DNA from: Jutongia huaianensis
GTDB taxonomy: Bacteria > Bacillota > Clostridia > Lachnospirales > Lachnospiraceae
Direction of reading: 5' to 3'
Assembly (NCBI RefSeq): GCF_014384985.1
Contig: NZ_JACRSX010000007.1
Location: 62,001-126,000, forward strand
DNA: 64,000 nucleotides
Of this stretch, positions 55,951 to 64,000 are shown piece after piece (the stretch's first letter is position 1; each line of letters begins with the position of its first letter). The notes beneath the pieces were generated by a model. That model ran no database searches, was not told the origin of the DNA, and saw only the letters and a list, made by a program, of their open reading frames with translations. The translations under genes and the position numbers were made by a program.

Positions 55951-55985
55951 AAAAGCCCCTAAAACTCTTGGTTTTAAGGACTTTT
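55951..55985 (-). terminator. terminator of the rplM-rpsI operon
   Basis: On the minus strand AAAAGTCCTTAAAAC pairs with GTTTTAGGGGCTTTT using two G-T pairs, 5-base loop, then a T-rich tract. It starts 25 bases after the rpsI stop. Confidence 0.85.
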
Positions 55986-56009
55986 CGAAAATTTTTATGA
56001 AATAAGTTA

Positions 56010-56399
56010 TTATCTCTTAGAGAACTGAGGAGCTCTACGAGCCTTCTTGAGACCGTATTTCTTACGCTCTTTCATTCTAGGATCACGAGTAAGGAATCCT
56101 GCTTTCTTCAGTGTAGGACGGAAGTCTGCGTCTACATTCAGAAGAGCTCTTGCGATACCATGTCTGATGGCACCTGCCTGGCCTGTGAATCCACCACCAC
56201 GAACATTTACAAGTACATCATACTTATCCAGTGTGTTAGTAGCTTCCAGTGGCTGACGAACGATGATCTTTAATGTCTCAAGACCAAAATATTGATCCAT
56301 ATCCTTCTTATTGATTGTGATCTTACCATTTCCTGGTACTAAATATACTCTGGCAATACTGCTTTTTCTTCTGCCTGTTCCATAAAATTTATTAGCCAA
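56010..56399 (-). CDS. rpsI: 30S ribosomal protein S9
   Basis: A 129-aa ribosomal protein: [17 protein letters not shown] at the N-terminus, [19 protein letters not shown] in the middle and the terminal RAPQFSKR tail that reaches the P-site tRNA. It lies 19 bases after rplM in the standard two-gene operon. Confidence 0.98.
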   Translation of the reverse strand: MANKFYGTGRRKSSIARVYLVPGNGKITINKKDMDQYFGLETLKIIVRQPLEATNTLDKYDVLVNVRGGGFTGQAGAIRHGIARALLNVDADFRPTLKKAGFLTRDPRMKERKKYGLKKARRAPQFSKR

Positions 56400-56418
56400 T
56401 GTCTTTTCCTCCTCTCAA

Positions 56419-56859
56419 TTATGCTCTCTCTACGATTTCTAATACTTCCGGCTTCTGTGCGATCTGCTCATGCTCTGCACCTGCATATACATGAAGCTTC
56501 TTTGCCATCTGACGACCAAGTGGTCCCTTTGGAAGCATTCCCTTTACTGCATGCTCAATTACATACTCAGGCTTCTTTGCGAGCATTTCCTTGAGTGTAG
56601 TCTCTTTCATTCCACCAACATAATCGGAGTGATGATAATAGATCTTCTGATCCAGCTTCTTACCTGTTACTTTAATCTTATCAGCATTGATAACGATTAC
56701 GTAATCACCGGTATCAATGTGCGGAGTATACTCCGGCTTATTCTTACCTCTTAATACGCAAGCTACTTCTGAAGCAAGACGTCCTAATGTATGTCCTGTA
56801 GCATCAACTACATACCATTTTCTTTCAATCTTGGATGGGTTAGCCATATAACTTTTCAT
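56419..56859 (-). CDS. rplM: 50S ribosomal protein L13
   Basis: A 146-aa ribosomal protein from the ATG at 56859 (TAGGAGGT upstream); an upstream frame to 56886 is not needed. [16 protein letters not shown], the [18 protein letters not shown] stretch and [16 protein letters not shown] are canonical. L13 is an early assembly protein. The promoter and leader at 56907-56987 control the operon. Confidence 0.98.
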   Translation of the reverse strand: MKSYMANPSKIERKWYVVDATGHTLGRLASEVACVLRGKNKPEYTPHIDTGDYVIVINADKIKVTGKKLDQKIYYHHSDYVGGMKETTLKEMLAKKPEYVIEHAVKGMLPKGPLGRQMAKKLHVYAGAEHEQIAQKPEVLEIVERA

Positions 56860-56906
56860 CCCAGTACCTCCTAACTTTTCTAACAATCTTCAACTGTCAG
56901 GCACAT

Positions 56907-56940
56907 AAATACTGTTACCGGGGCTTTGGCTTAAGTATTT
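56907..56940 (-). promoter_or_regulatory. L13-leader-like RNA structure upstream of rplM
   Basis: Minus-strand AAATACT (56940-56934) pairs with AGTATTT (56913-56907) around TAAGCCAAAGCCCCGGTAAC, resembling the L13 leader of low-GC Gram-positives, where L13 binds its own mRNA. The match is by form and position, not by a covariance search. Confidence 0.55.
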
Positions 56941-56958
56941 TACACGCCACATTAGACT

Positions 56959-56987
56959 ATTATATTATGTTTCTATGAGCTTGTCAA
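56959..56987 (-). promoter_or_regulatory. consensus promoter of rplM-rpsI
   Basis: Perfect TTGACA (56987-56982), 17-base spacer, perfect TATAAT (56964-56959) on the minus strand; leader about 90 bases. Confidence 0.93.
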
Positions 56988-57058
56988 GATAAAATCTTCG
57001 TCATTTTAGATGTTGCCTTGCAATCTCACCGTAAATAAATCCATCCGTTTTCTGCAAA

Positions 57059-58081
57059 TCACTGATCCTCCAGCTTTCGTACCGACGCTCCCGGCACCAG
57101 CTTACTTGCTACAATGGATGGCGGCGATAATTTGGTTTTGTGTCCTTCGATCAGCTTGATCAGCTGCTCTGCCGCTTTCATGCCAATGCGTTCCGTATCC
57201 TGACGAACCGTGGTCAGACGGGGTTGAAGCTGGCTGGCAATAAAAATATCATCATATCCTGCTACCGATATATCCTCCGGGATCTTTAATCCCATGGACT
57301 CGATCGCAGCAATCCCTCCCACCGCCGAATAGTCATCAGAATAAATAATGCATGTAGGCTTGTCTTCCCGTTTTAAAAGCTCTCTGGTATATTCTGCTGC
57401 CTTTTTAAGATTTCTGTATTCTGACGGAAGTATCCAGCTCTCCGGCATTTCAATGCCATGCTCCTCCATCGTGTCCTTCAGACCTTTGATACGGATATCC
57501 GTAACGACAGATGTGGAATCGCCGGTAATATATGCAATCTTTTTGTGTCCCATAGAAAGAATGTACTCAACTAATTTTCTCATACCTACTGCATTGTCAG
57601 ATATTACCGACAGGCATTGCGGAAATTCAAAATCGATGGTCACAACAGGGATATCACTCTCTACCAGCTCCCGGACCTCCGGATTATAAAAGTCAATACA
57701 GGCGATCATCACACCATCAAGACCCCGATAGCGGCAATGCTCCAGATATGTCTTACTTTTTTTATGTTTTTTGTTGCTGTTAATAAAGGTGATATCATAT
57801 CCTTTACTCTCGGCAGTTACCTTAAAGCTATTCAGAATATTGGCAAAGTAATCATGGGTCAGACCACTCGCCGCCTCATCAATAAACAGTACACCAATAT
57901 TAAAGCTTTTGTTCATGCGAATCGCCCTGGCATAATACTGCGGAAAATATCCCTGCTCCTTCGCTACTTCTTTGATATGTTTTTTGGTTTCTTCCCCAAT
58001 GTCTTTTTTGTCGTTTAGCGCTTTGCTGACTGTGGCAACTGACACGCCACAAATTTTTGCAATGTCCTTAATCGATGCCAT
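57059..58081 (-). CDS. LacI-family transcriptional regulator
   Basis: A 340-aa regulator from the ATG at 58081 (GGAGGGG upstream). The N-terminal helix-turn-helix reads ASIKDIAKICGVSVATVSKAL with the usual hinge; the rest is a two-lobed sugar-binding domain (IGVLFIDEAASGLTHDYF, DGVMIACIDF, DISVAGYDDIFIASQLQPRLTTVRQD). It probably controls a sugar gene; the GH42 and GH2 genes on either side are candidates but no clear operator was identified. The ligand cannot be read. Confidence 0.93.
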   Translation of the reverse strand: MASIKDIAKICGVSVATVSKALNDKKDIGEETKKHIKEVAKEQGYFPQYYARAIRMNKSFNIGVLFIDEAASGLTHDYFANILNSFKVTAESKGYDITFINSNKKHKKSKTYLEHCRYRGLDGVMIACIDFYNPEVRELVESDIPVVTIDFEFPQCLSVISDNAVGMRKLVEYILSMGHKKIAYITGDSTSVVTDIRIKGLKDTMEEHGIEMPESWILPSEYRNLKKAAEYTRELLKREDKPTCIIYSDDYSAVGGIAAIESMGLKIPEDISVAGYDDIFIASQLQPRLTTVRQDTERIGMKAAEQLIKLIEGHKTKLSPPSIVASKLVPGASVRKLEDQ

Positions 58082-58238
58082 CTGCCCCTCCATTTCTCCC
58101 GAAGGCTATTACAACGATAATGAGTTCTTTATTGTACTCATCCCGTATTTTCTCTTCTCCTGTTATCTTATCATACCCTTTTGATCGACACAATGATTTC
58201 TATAAATTAAAGTTACCCGCTCTGATATCAAAATCAGA

Positions 58239-58678
58239 CTAGAATACCTCTTCACCAACTTCAACATCCTCTAACGAATCCTCTAAAACAACGCCATCCT
58301 TTTTGATCGCACCCCGAAACGCCTGCGTGCCAATCTTCTTGATGCTTCCGCCACAAACAAATTTTTTTAATCTGTGGCACTCATAAAAAGCCTGCGCATC
58401 TTTCCAGAGAATCCGGTAGAGAAAGCTTGATTTCCTTGGCATCGTCGTCCCCGTACTGTACGACCATTCCGCATGATCCCCGCATTTACCCGAAATCGCC
58501 CGTGGCTCATCATCCATGGAAGCATATTACGGGAACGGTGTACCGGTTGACGTTGCCTGTGCTTCCTTGATGTTGAGTCAGCCAATTTTTGTGTGCAGCC
58601 GGAAAGCCCTGCAAGCACCGGTACGGCCAGCAGACAGACAGCTGCTTTTCTCGTTAATGTTACCCAGGTTTGTTTCAT
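58239..58678 (-). pseudogene. leucine-rich-repeat lipoprotein pseudogene with frameshifts
   Basis: An ATG at 58678 (GGAGG upstream) opens MKQTWVTLTRKAAVCLLAVP and a lipobox LAGLSGC, a lipoprotein signal. The frame then breaks. A second frame shows SGKCGDHAEWSY, a third LPDSLERCAGF, and back in the second FYECHRLKKF and GSIKKIGTQAFRG, units of the BspA-type leucine-rich repeat. At least two frameshifts are needed to join them, so the gene is broken, and only about one and a half repeats remain. It is related in kind to the leucine-rich tail of the GH5 enzyme. Confidence 0.75.
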
Positions 58679-58707
58679 AATATCCTCCATTCCGGATTTC
58701 GCCAATA

Positions 58708-59085
58708 TTATCTCCCGGGCAGATATATCAGACAAAGATATGCCCACCGTATCATCATGCCCGTAACGATCAACCCATATTGTAGAATGATATCAAAAAA
58801 TTTTCTTTTCATTTTCGGATTCTTTTCCTGTTTATCTACTTCTATCATATCCACTTTCGGAGAAAGAAAGCGTATCATCCTTGTATATGCAGCCAGAAGC
58901 AAAAGCCATATAATAAATGATCCAAATCCGGCCAGCTGCCATAGCAGTGTTCCCGATATCTCATTTCCAGTTCCGTGTACTCTGTTTCCGGTAAGATTTC
59001 CCAGGGCAATATATAAATAATCTACAGAAACATACCCCCAGATCAAACTGATCACTGACAAAAAAAGCCTCTTCCACCATTTCAT
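58708..59085 (-). CDS. membrane protein of unknown function, coupled to the GH42 gene
   Basis: A 125-aa protein with three hydrophobic segments (LFLSVISLIWGYVSVDYLYIA, WQLAGFGSFIIWLLLLAAYT, FFDIILQYGLIVTGMMIRWAY). I recognise no family. Its ATG overlaps the stop of the GH42 gene by 4 bases (ATGA) and has a GGAGG site within the end of that gene, so translation is coupled. Function unknown. Confidence 0.72.
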   Translation of the reverse strand: MKWWKRLFLSVISLIWGYVSVDYLYIALGNLTGNRVHGTGNEISGTLLWQLAGFGSFIIWLLLLAAYTRMIRFLSPKVDMIEVDKQEKNPKMKRKFFDIILQYGLIVTGMMIRWAYLCLIYLPGR

Positions 59086-61112
59086 ATAAATTCCTCCGAT
59101 TCCCTGCTGATCTTCATCTCAAACGGTTTCATCCTATATGTTTTTGAATCAAGGCATACTTTTTGTTCTTTATTCGTATTATTAAATACGAATCTCCACA
59201 ATTTTTCGTCTTTCTGCCTGTATGTAACCTCTACTCCCAATGGGAGATTATCATAATAGAATATTCTCTTTTCCGATGCCATGCATTTTGCCAATGAAAT
59301 ATAGAACATTCTGTCACATACTGTTCCTATATAATATACCGTTCCTGCTCCGTAACAGTTTCTTGTCACAGCTGCGCTGCCTGAATAATAACGATCTCCA
59401 TACTCCGCAAGCACCTGTGCCGTTTCTGCTTCAAGTATATCACACCATTGGCGGTACACGGCATTCTCCCGGGGCAGCTTTTCATCAGCATCTCCTCCCG
59501 GATAATACCGGCAGCTTTTTTTATAATTTTCCCGCAGCACATCATCTGTCAGTTTCAACTGTCCCAAATATGACCCAGGTGCATTATACTCCCGCACCCT
59601 CGCTCCAACCAGTTCCCTATATATTCCCGGAAGCGGCTGCATGACACATTTGTTATATGAATCCTTCACTCCGGAACGATTCGTCAGAAGGATCGTTCCT
59701 CCCTGAGCAGCAAATTCATGTAATGCTTTCTCTGTCTCCTCGTGAGTGATCAGCATAGTTGGCGCAAGCACAATCTTATATGCTGATAAATCTGCAGATT
59801 CATCAATGATATCCACTCCGACACCAATCGCGGTAAATCCATCGTGGAGACTTTTGAGCTGTTCCAGATAATACATTCCTTCCGCCTGGTGCTGCAGCTT
59901 AAACCCATATTCATTATCTGAACTGTATAACAGTGCCACAGAATTCTTCACATAGGATCCATCCATTTCCTGCAATCCATCAACAATCCGGCAAAGCTCC
60001 CGGAATTCCTCATATCGTCTGCCCGGCACATCGCTGTGATCTAATATCCCATGCCAGTACATTTCTGCACCGGCCACCGCCGTACGCCACCGGAAATGAA
60101 CGACTGTATCGGCTCCATGTGCGATCGCCTGCAAAGCATATCCCTTGATCATCCCCGGTTCCGGAGAAGGGGACATTGGCATCCAGCTTCCTACTGCACC
60201 GCTGAGCTGTTCCATGATCCAAAAATTTTGCTGTTTGATTCCTCTCATCAGATCCAGATGAAATGCATGAGAATATAGCTCCTCCTGACTCTCTGGCAGC
60301 ACTGTTGTTGGATAATTATCATAGGATACAATGTCCAAATTTTGGAACAGATCATAAAAATCCGGCATATTTTCGCACAGCCAGCTATTTGTCGTGATCC
60401 ATGCATCCGGGTCAAGAGAATGGATCAATGTCCGCTGGAATTCAAGATACGCCACCGTACTTTCCGAAGCATACCGGTTATAATCCAGTGTTAATGATGG
60501 ATTCTGCCACTTAATAAAATCGCCCATCGGCGGCTTTACCTGAGAAAAGGAGGAATACTCTCCACTCCAGACAGAATTCCCATAAACGGCATTGACCTCC
60601 TGTACATTTCTGTATTTTTTCCGCATCCAGTTCTGAAAGGATTCCTGACATACCTGGCAACGGCAATGATTCGCTTCCAGTTCATTATCGATCTGATAAG
60701 CGATCACGGCAGGATTGTCCCGGTACCGGCTCACCAGCTGTCTTATGATTTTCTCACAAAGTGTCCTATAAACAGGACTGTTCATACAACGATGGCCACG
60801 AATCCCGATAGCAATCCTCTGTCCATCCGGTCCGGTCTGTATGATCTCCGGATACTTTCCAAACGCCCATAAAGGCGGGGTGCATGTCGGTGTGCATAAA
60901 ACCACCTGCATCCGTCTGTCCGCAAAAACGGACACAGCACGATCCAGCCATTCAAAGTCATAAGTGCCCTCCTCCGGTTCCATCCGGCTCCAGGCAAACT
61001 CTGCCATGCGCACCACTTTTACTCCACATTCCTTCATCCGATCGGCATCCTGCTCCCACATCTGTTCCGGCCATTGCTCCGGATAATAGTCTACACCTAT
61101 CTGAATGCTCAT
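59082..61112 (-). CDS. GH42 beta-galactosidase
   Basis: A 676-aa enzyme of family GH42. It starts IGVDYYPEQWPEQMWE; acid/base N143-E144 lies in YQIDNELEANHC and nucleophile E301 in FWIMEQLSG. C109, C150, C152 and C155 (RCMN and HCRCQVC) match the zinc site of this family. It hydrolyses terminal beta-galactosides, often galacto-oligosaccharides or plant galactans. No signal peptide, so the substrate would have to be imported. The LacI regulator at 57-58 kb may control it. Confidence 0.95.
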   Translation of the reverse strand: MSIQIGVDYYPEQWPEQMWEQDADRMKECGVKVVRMAEFAWSRMEPEEGTYDFEWLDRAVSVFADRRMQVVLCTPTCTPPLWAFGKYPEIIQTGPDGQRIAIGIRGHRCMNSPVYRTLCEKIIRQLVSRYRDNPAVIAYQIDNELEANHCRCQVCQESFQNWMRKKYRNVQEVNAVYGNSVWSGEYSSFSQVKPPMGDFIKWQNPSLTLDYNRYASESTVAYLEFQRTLIHSLDPDAWITTNSWLCENMPDFYDLFQNLDIVSYDNYPTTVLPESQEELYSHAFHLDLMRGIKQQNFWIMEQLSGAVGSWMPMSPSPEPGMIKGYALQAIAHGADTVVHFRWRTAVAGAEMYWHGILDHSDVPGRRYEEFRELCRIVDGLQEMDGSYVKNSVALLYSSDNEYGFKLQHQAEGMYYLEQLKSLHDGFTAIGVGVDIIDESADLSAYKIVLAPTMLITHEETEKALHEFAAQGGTILLTNRSGVKDSYNKCVMQPLPGIYRELVGARVREYNAPGSYLGQLKLTDDVLRENYKKSCRYYPGGDADEKLPRENAVYRQWCDILEAETAQVLAEYGDRYYSGSAAVTRNCYGAGTVYYIGTVCDRMFYISLAKCMASEKRIFYYDNLPLGVEVTYRQKDEKLWRFVFNNTNKEQKVCLDSKTYRMKPFEMKISRESEEFI

Positions 61113-61123
61113 ACACGCCTCCT

Positions 61124-63133
61124 TTAATCGTTTAACTGCTTCTTGATCTCCAACATCTGATCACGTAAGTTCGCTGCCAGCTCAAAGTTTAATTCTGCTG
61201 CTGCCGTATTCATCTTTCTCTTAATCTTGTCCACAAGCTGTTCCAGCTCCTTACGGCTCATAGACTCAATATCCTTCTGGATATCACCCGTTTCTGTTTC
61301 CTCCACCTTCTTGGAAATACGGATCAGATCCCGTACTGCCTTTTTGATCGTCTGCGGTGTAATGCCATGCTCTTCATTATATCTCTGCTGTATGCTCCGG
61401 CGCCGGTTTGTCTCATCAATCGCATTTCGCATGGAATCCGTCATCATATCGGCATACATAATAACATGTCCCTCGGCATTTCTGGCGGCACGTCCGATAA
61501 TCTGAACCAGTGCAATCTCAGAACGTAAGAAACCCTCCTTGTCCGCATCCAGGATGGCAACCAATGCGATCTCCGGGATATCCAGGCCTTCCCGCAACAG
61601 GTTAATTCCCACCAGCACATCAAAAACATCCATACGCATATCACGGATAATCTCCGACCGCTCCAGAGTATCAATGTCAGAGTGAAGATACTTCACCCGA
61701 ATCCCGGCTTCCCTCAGATAATCCGTCAGATCCTCTGCCATCCGCTTTGTCAGTGTATTGACCATCACCTTATTGCCGGCAGCAATGGTGCGGTTGACCT
61801 CTCCCAGCAGATCGTCAATCTGCCCCTCTACCGGACGTACATCAATCTCCGGATCCAAAAGGCCGGTGGGACGTATGATCTGCTCCACTCTCGCCAGCTC
61901 ATGCTCTGTCTCATAGATATTTGGCGTTGCAGAAACAAACATCATCTGATTAATATGCTGCTCAAACTCCTCAAAATTCAGCGGACGGTTATCCAAAGCT
62001 GACGGAAGACGGAAACCATAATCCACCAATGTCTTTTTGCGGGACCGGTCCCCGGCATACATGCCCCGGATCTGCGGAATCGTCATATGAGACTCATCTA
62101 CCATAATAATAAAATCGTCCGGGAAATAATCTAAAAGCGTGTGAGGCGGCTCTCCTTCCTTCAAGCCGGAAAGATGTCTGGAGTAGTTCTCAATTCCGGA
62201 ACAAAATCCTGTCTCCCTCATCATTTCAATATCAAAATTGGTCCGTTCGGAAATCCGCTGTGCCTCCAAAAGCTTGTCCTCGGAGCGGAAATACCGGACA
62301 CGATCCTCCAGCTCTGCCTCAATATCGCGGATGGCCCGTTCCATAGCGTCCTTATCTACTACATAATGCGATGCCGGAAATACTACCATATGCTCCAGCT
62401 CCGATAATACCTCACCGGTCAGAACATCAATCTCCGTGATCCGGTCAACCTCATCTCCAAAAAACTCCACACGGATCGCGCGCTCTGACTCTGAAACCGG
62501 GAACACCTCCAGCACATCCCCGCGAACCCGGAACGTACCACGCTGAAAATCCATATCATTTCTCGTATACTGCATGTCGATCAGCCTGCGAATAACCTCA
62601 TCCCTGTCCTTCATCATACCCGGACGCAGAGATACTGTCATATTCTGGTAATCAATAGGACTACCCAGACCATAAATACAGGATACACTGGCAACGATCA
62701 CCACATCCCGCCGCTCTGTCAGTGCAGCCGTAGCGGAATGGCGAAGCTTATCGATCTCATCATTAATAGAGGAGTCCTTCTCAATATAAGTATCAGACGA
62801 TGGAACATATGCTTCCGGCTGATAATAATCATAATAGGATACAAAATACTCTACCGCATTCTCCGGGAAAAATTCCTTGAACTCGCCGTAGAGCTGCGCC
62901 GCCAGGGTCTTATTGTGCGCAATGACCAAAGTCGGTTTATTGAGCTTTGCAATGACATTTGCCATGGTAAAAGTCTTGCCGGAGCCGGTAACACCTAGCA
63001 AAGTCTGAAACTGGTCGCCCTCCTCAAAGCCTTTGACCAGGGCGTCGATTGCCTCCGGCTGATCTCCGGTGGGCTGGTATTCGCTGTGTAAAATGAATGG
63101 TTTTTGTGCATTTTTCTCAGAAAAATTTTGCAC
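61124..63133 (-). CDS. uvrB: excinuclease ABC subunit B
   Basis: A 669-aa helicase-like subunit of nucleotide excision repair. Walker A GVTGSGKT, the beta-hairpin region [21 protein letters not shown], helicase motif DESH and the C-terminal UvrC-binding motif ([17 protein letters not shown]) are intact. The GTG at 63133, 8 bases after GGAGG, is the likely start; GTG 63142 and TTG 63136 are too close. uvrA is not in view. Confidence 0.97.
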   Translation of the reverse strand: MQNFSEKNAQKPFILHSEYQPTGDQPEAIDALVKGFEEGDQFQTLLGVTGSGKTFTMANVIAKLNKPTLVIAHNKTLAAQLYGEFKEFFPENAVEYFVSYYDYYQPEAYVPSSDTYIEKDSSINDEIDKLRHSATAALTERRDVVIVASVSCIYGLGSPIDYQNMTVSLRPGMMKDRDEVIRRLIDMQYTRNDMDFQRGTFRVRGDVLEVFPVSESERAIRVEFFGDEVDRITEIDVLTGEVLSELEHMVVFPASHYVVDKDAMERAIRDIEAELEDRVRYFRSEDKLLEAQRISERTNFDIEMMRETGFCSGIENYSRHLSGLKEGEPPHTLLDYFPDDFIIMVDESHMTIPQIRGMYAGDRSRKKTLVDYGFRLPSALDNRPLNFEEFEQHINQMMFVSATPNIYETEHELARVEQIIRPTGLLDPEIDVRPVEGQIDDLLGEVNRTIAAGNKVMVNTLTKRMAEDLTDYLREAGIRVKYLHSDIDTLERSEIIRDMRMDVFDVLVGINLLREGLDIPEIALVAILDADKEGFLRSEIALVQIIGRAARNAEGHVIMYADMMTDSMRNAIDETNRRRSIQQRYNEEHGITPQTIKKAVRDLIRISKKVEETETGDIQKDIESMSRKELEQLVDKIKRKMNTAAAELNFELAANLRDQMLEIKKQLND

Positions 63134-63142
63134 CAAAATCAC

Positions 63143-63526
63143 CTCCTCACTGCTACATTCTAAAAAGCATTGTATAAGTCAATTTTTTCAACGTCACATC
63201 CTCTAAATGTTACAAAAATATTACATGCTATTCTCCTAATCCTGCGAAGGTCACTTAAACACAATTTCGCCACTGGATAACATCCTATGGAAATAACGTA
63301 CTAAACATCAAAATAGTATCAATACCATGACAGTATAATAGCACACTACACAAAAAAATAATAGGAATAGAGATGGAAAATCGTATCTCTTAATATAAGC
63401 ACACAGACTTATACAATACTCCATTTTCCCAAAAGGCTAATGCACATATTTACAAAGATTTTTTGTTTGTAATATCGAGTTAAAATACACGCCCAAAATT
63501 TTCTCTCTAAAAAGTTCAAAAACATA
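63143..63526. other. AT-rich noncoding stretch
   Basis: Between uvrB and the parA remnant there is no convincing coding frame, tRNA or strong hairpin. Stops are frequent in all frames, and it reads as decayed sequence or a wide upstream region of uvrB. Confidence 0.5.
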
Positions 63527-63744
63527 TCAGGCTTCGTCTTGTAATATCTTCTTCATTTGTGTTTCCAATGTAATCGGCAAACTGTCTAATCCAATGCAGT
63601 TATTAAATCTTCCTGTAGATCAGCATCAACCAATAATACTTTTCGCCCCTGATGTACCAAACTGATTCCCAGATTTAATGTAATTGTGGTCTTGATTGTT
63701 CCTCCCTTCTGATTTGCAAGGACGATTACTTTACACTTGGTCAT
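63527..63744 (-). pseudogene. ParA-family ATPase remnant
   Basis: The ATG at 63744 (GAAAGGAG upstream) opens KVIVLANQKGGTIKTTITLN, a ParA N-terminus in which the Walker A glycine before the Lys is Ile (KGGTIKTT instead of KGGxGKTT). VLLVDADLQEDL (Walker A' region) follows, then a stop (TAG). The next frame continues with DSLPITLETQMKKILQDE before a second stop, so one frameshift is present and the C-terminal 200 residues are missing. It is probably a leftover of a plasmid or integrative element. Confidence 0.75.
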
Positions 63745-63871
63745 ATGGTTTTCTCCTTTCTCGAAAAATTTAATAATCAATCCGTTTTGCGGGACTGTCT
63801 ATGTATAAAAATGGGCATCAAATAGCCGACTGACTTATATTGAACCAATCGGCTATGTACAAAATTCTATT

Positions 63872-64000
63872 TTAACCAAATAGATATTCAAAAACAGCTG
63901 CAAATGCTGCATTCTTCATCTGCCGGGATCTTACTTTGCCAATTTGATATGCTCTCATCAAATCACTTTCTTTGCTTACTATTAATTCTCCTAATGTATT
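63872..64000 (-). CDS. unrecognised protein, C-terminal 42 residues only
   Basis: An open frame enters from the right edge and ends at 63872 (TAA). The visible tail is helical and basic, with RAYQIGKVRSRQMKNAA and a last FEYLFG. I do not recognise it. A hairpin at about 63817-63855 (ATAGCCGA / TCGGCTAT) follows, then the parA remnant. Its place next to parA suggests a gene of the same decayed mobile element, which is inference. Confidence 0.45.
   Translation of the reverse strand, partial: NTLGELIVSKESDLMRAYQIGKVRSRQMKNAAFAAVFEYLFG

Noticed and set aside
58367..58747. 126-codon ORF with a lipoprotein signal as an intact gene
   Set aside because: After the signal the frame turns into Arg-rich noise while the true leucine-rich sequence continues in other frames, so it was called a pseudogene.
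1..64000. CRISPR arrays, intact insertion sequences, rRNA genes, prophage genes
   Set aside because: No spaced direct repeats, transposase, integrase, rRNA or phage structural sequence was found on either strand; the parA remnant and the 90-bp repeats are the only mobile-looking items.

Overview
The window looks like a chromosomal segment of a spore-forming, motile, anaerobic Firmicute, most likely a gut Lachnospiraceae member. This is inferred from the complete Rnf complex, the sporulation genes (spmB, spoVT, yabP, yabQ, spoIIE), two methyl-accepting chemotaxis proteins, the glycan hydrolases (GH36, GH5, GH2, GH42) and the strong AGGAGG-type ribosome sites. No 16S gene is present, so the species cannot be fixed. 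Nearly all genes lie on the minus strand; the exceptions are one response regulator (3012-4571) and the 16.9-20.3 kb group.

Layout. 1-7.2 kb: the N-terminal part of an alpha-galactosidase, a methyltransferase, a 58-aa DUF6472-like protein, spmB, a divergent YesN-type response regulator, a CarD-like factor, a ribokinase and a zinc-ribbon protein. 7.2-16.5 kb: the conserved Firmicutes block spoVT / hup-rqcP-yabP-yabQ-divIC / spoIIE / tilS-hpt-ftsH. Its promoters can be read directly: a sigma-G-type site before spoVT, and a Spo0A-type promoter with a 21-bp spacer before spoIIE. 16.9-20.3 kb (plus strand): an NSS-family transporter, beta-carbonic anhydrase and a voltage-gated-type K+ channel, with a MATE exporter reduced by internal deletion between the first two. 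20.3-32.7 kb: DNA alkylation repair, membrane acyltransferase, M18 aminopeptidase, DUF3795 protein, a TPM-domain gene cut by an in-frame UGA, a zinc-ribbon membrane protein, a NYN nuclease-like protein, a degenerate GGDEF receptor, an M29 aminopeptidase and an HD-GYP phosphodiesterase.

32.7-39.4 kb: an aldolase-domain enzyme, then the rnfCDGEAB operon (ferredoxin:NAD+ oxidoreductase ion pump) with its own promoter. 39.4-48.3 kb: tRNA-Thr(GGT), a chemoreceptor, a secreted GH5 endoglucanase with a basic leucine-rich tail, and a second chemoreceptor followed by an orphan sugar-binding lipoprotein. Two 88/90-identical noncoding repeats occur here, each directly behind a transcription terminator. 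48.4-53.5 kb: a BlaR1-like M56 protease whose extracellular part resembles a shortened solute-binding protein, with tandem BlaI-like operators on its promoter but no blaI nearby; then a nucleoside hydrolase, a ketopantoate-reductase-family enzyme and a small protein. 53.6-63.1 kb: PH-domain protein, GH2 beta-glucuronidase-like enzyme, rplM-rpsI, a LacI regulator, a broken leucine-rich lipoprotein, GH42 beta-galactosidase with a coupled membrane protein, and uvrB. 63.1-64.0 kb: AT-rich sequence with a decayed parA and the end of an unrecognised gene, which looks like the edge of an old mobile element.

The most promising leads are the terminator-abutting repeat pair, the M56 / solute-binding-like receptor with its operators, the UGA-interrupted TPM gene, the Cys- and Ala/Lys-rich RnfE tail and the readable sporulation promoters. 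Nothing here amounts to a clearly new multi-gene system. There is no CRISPR array, rRNA or intact insertion sequence.
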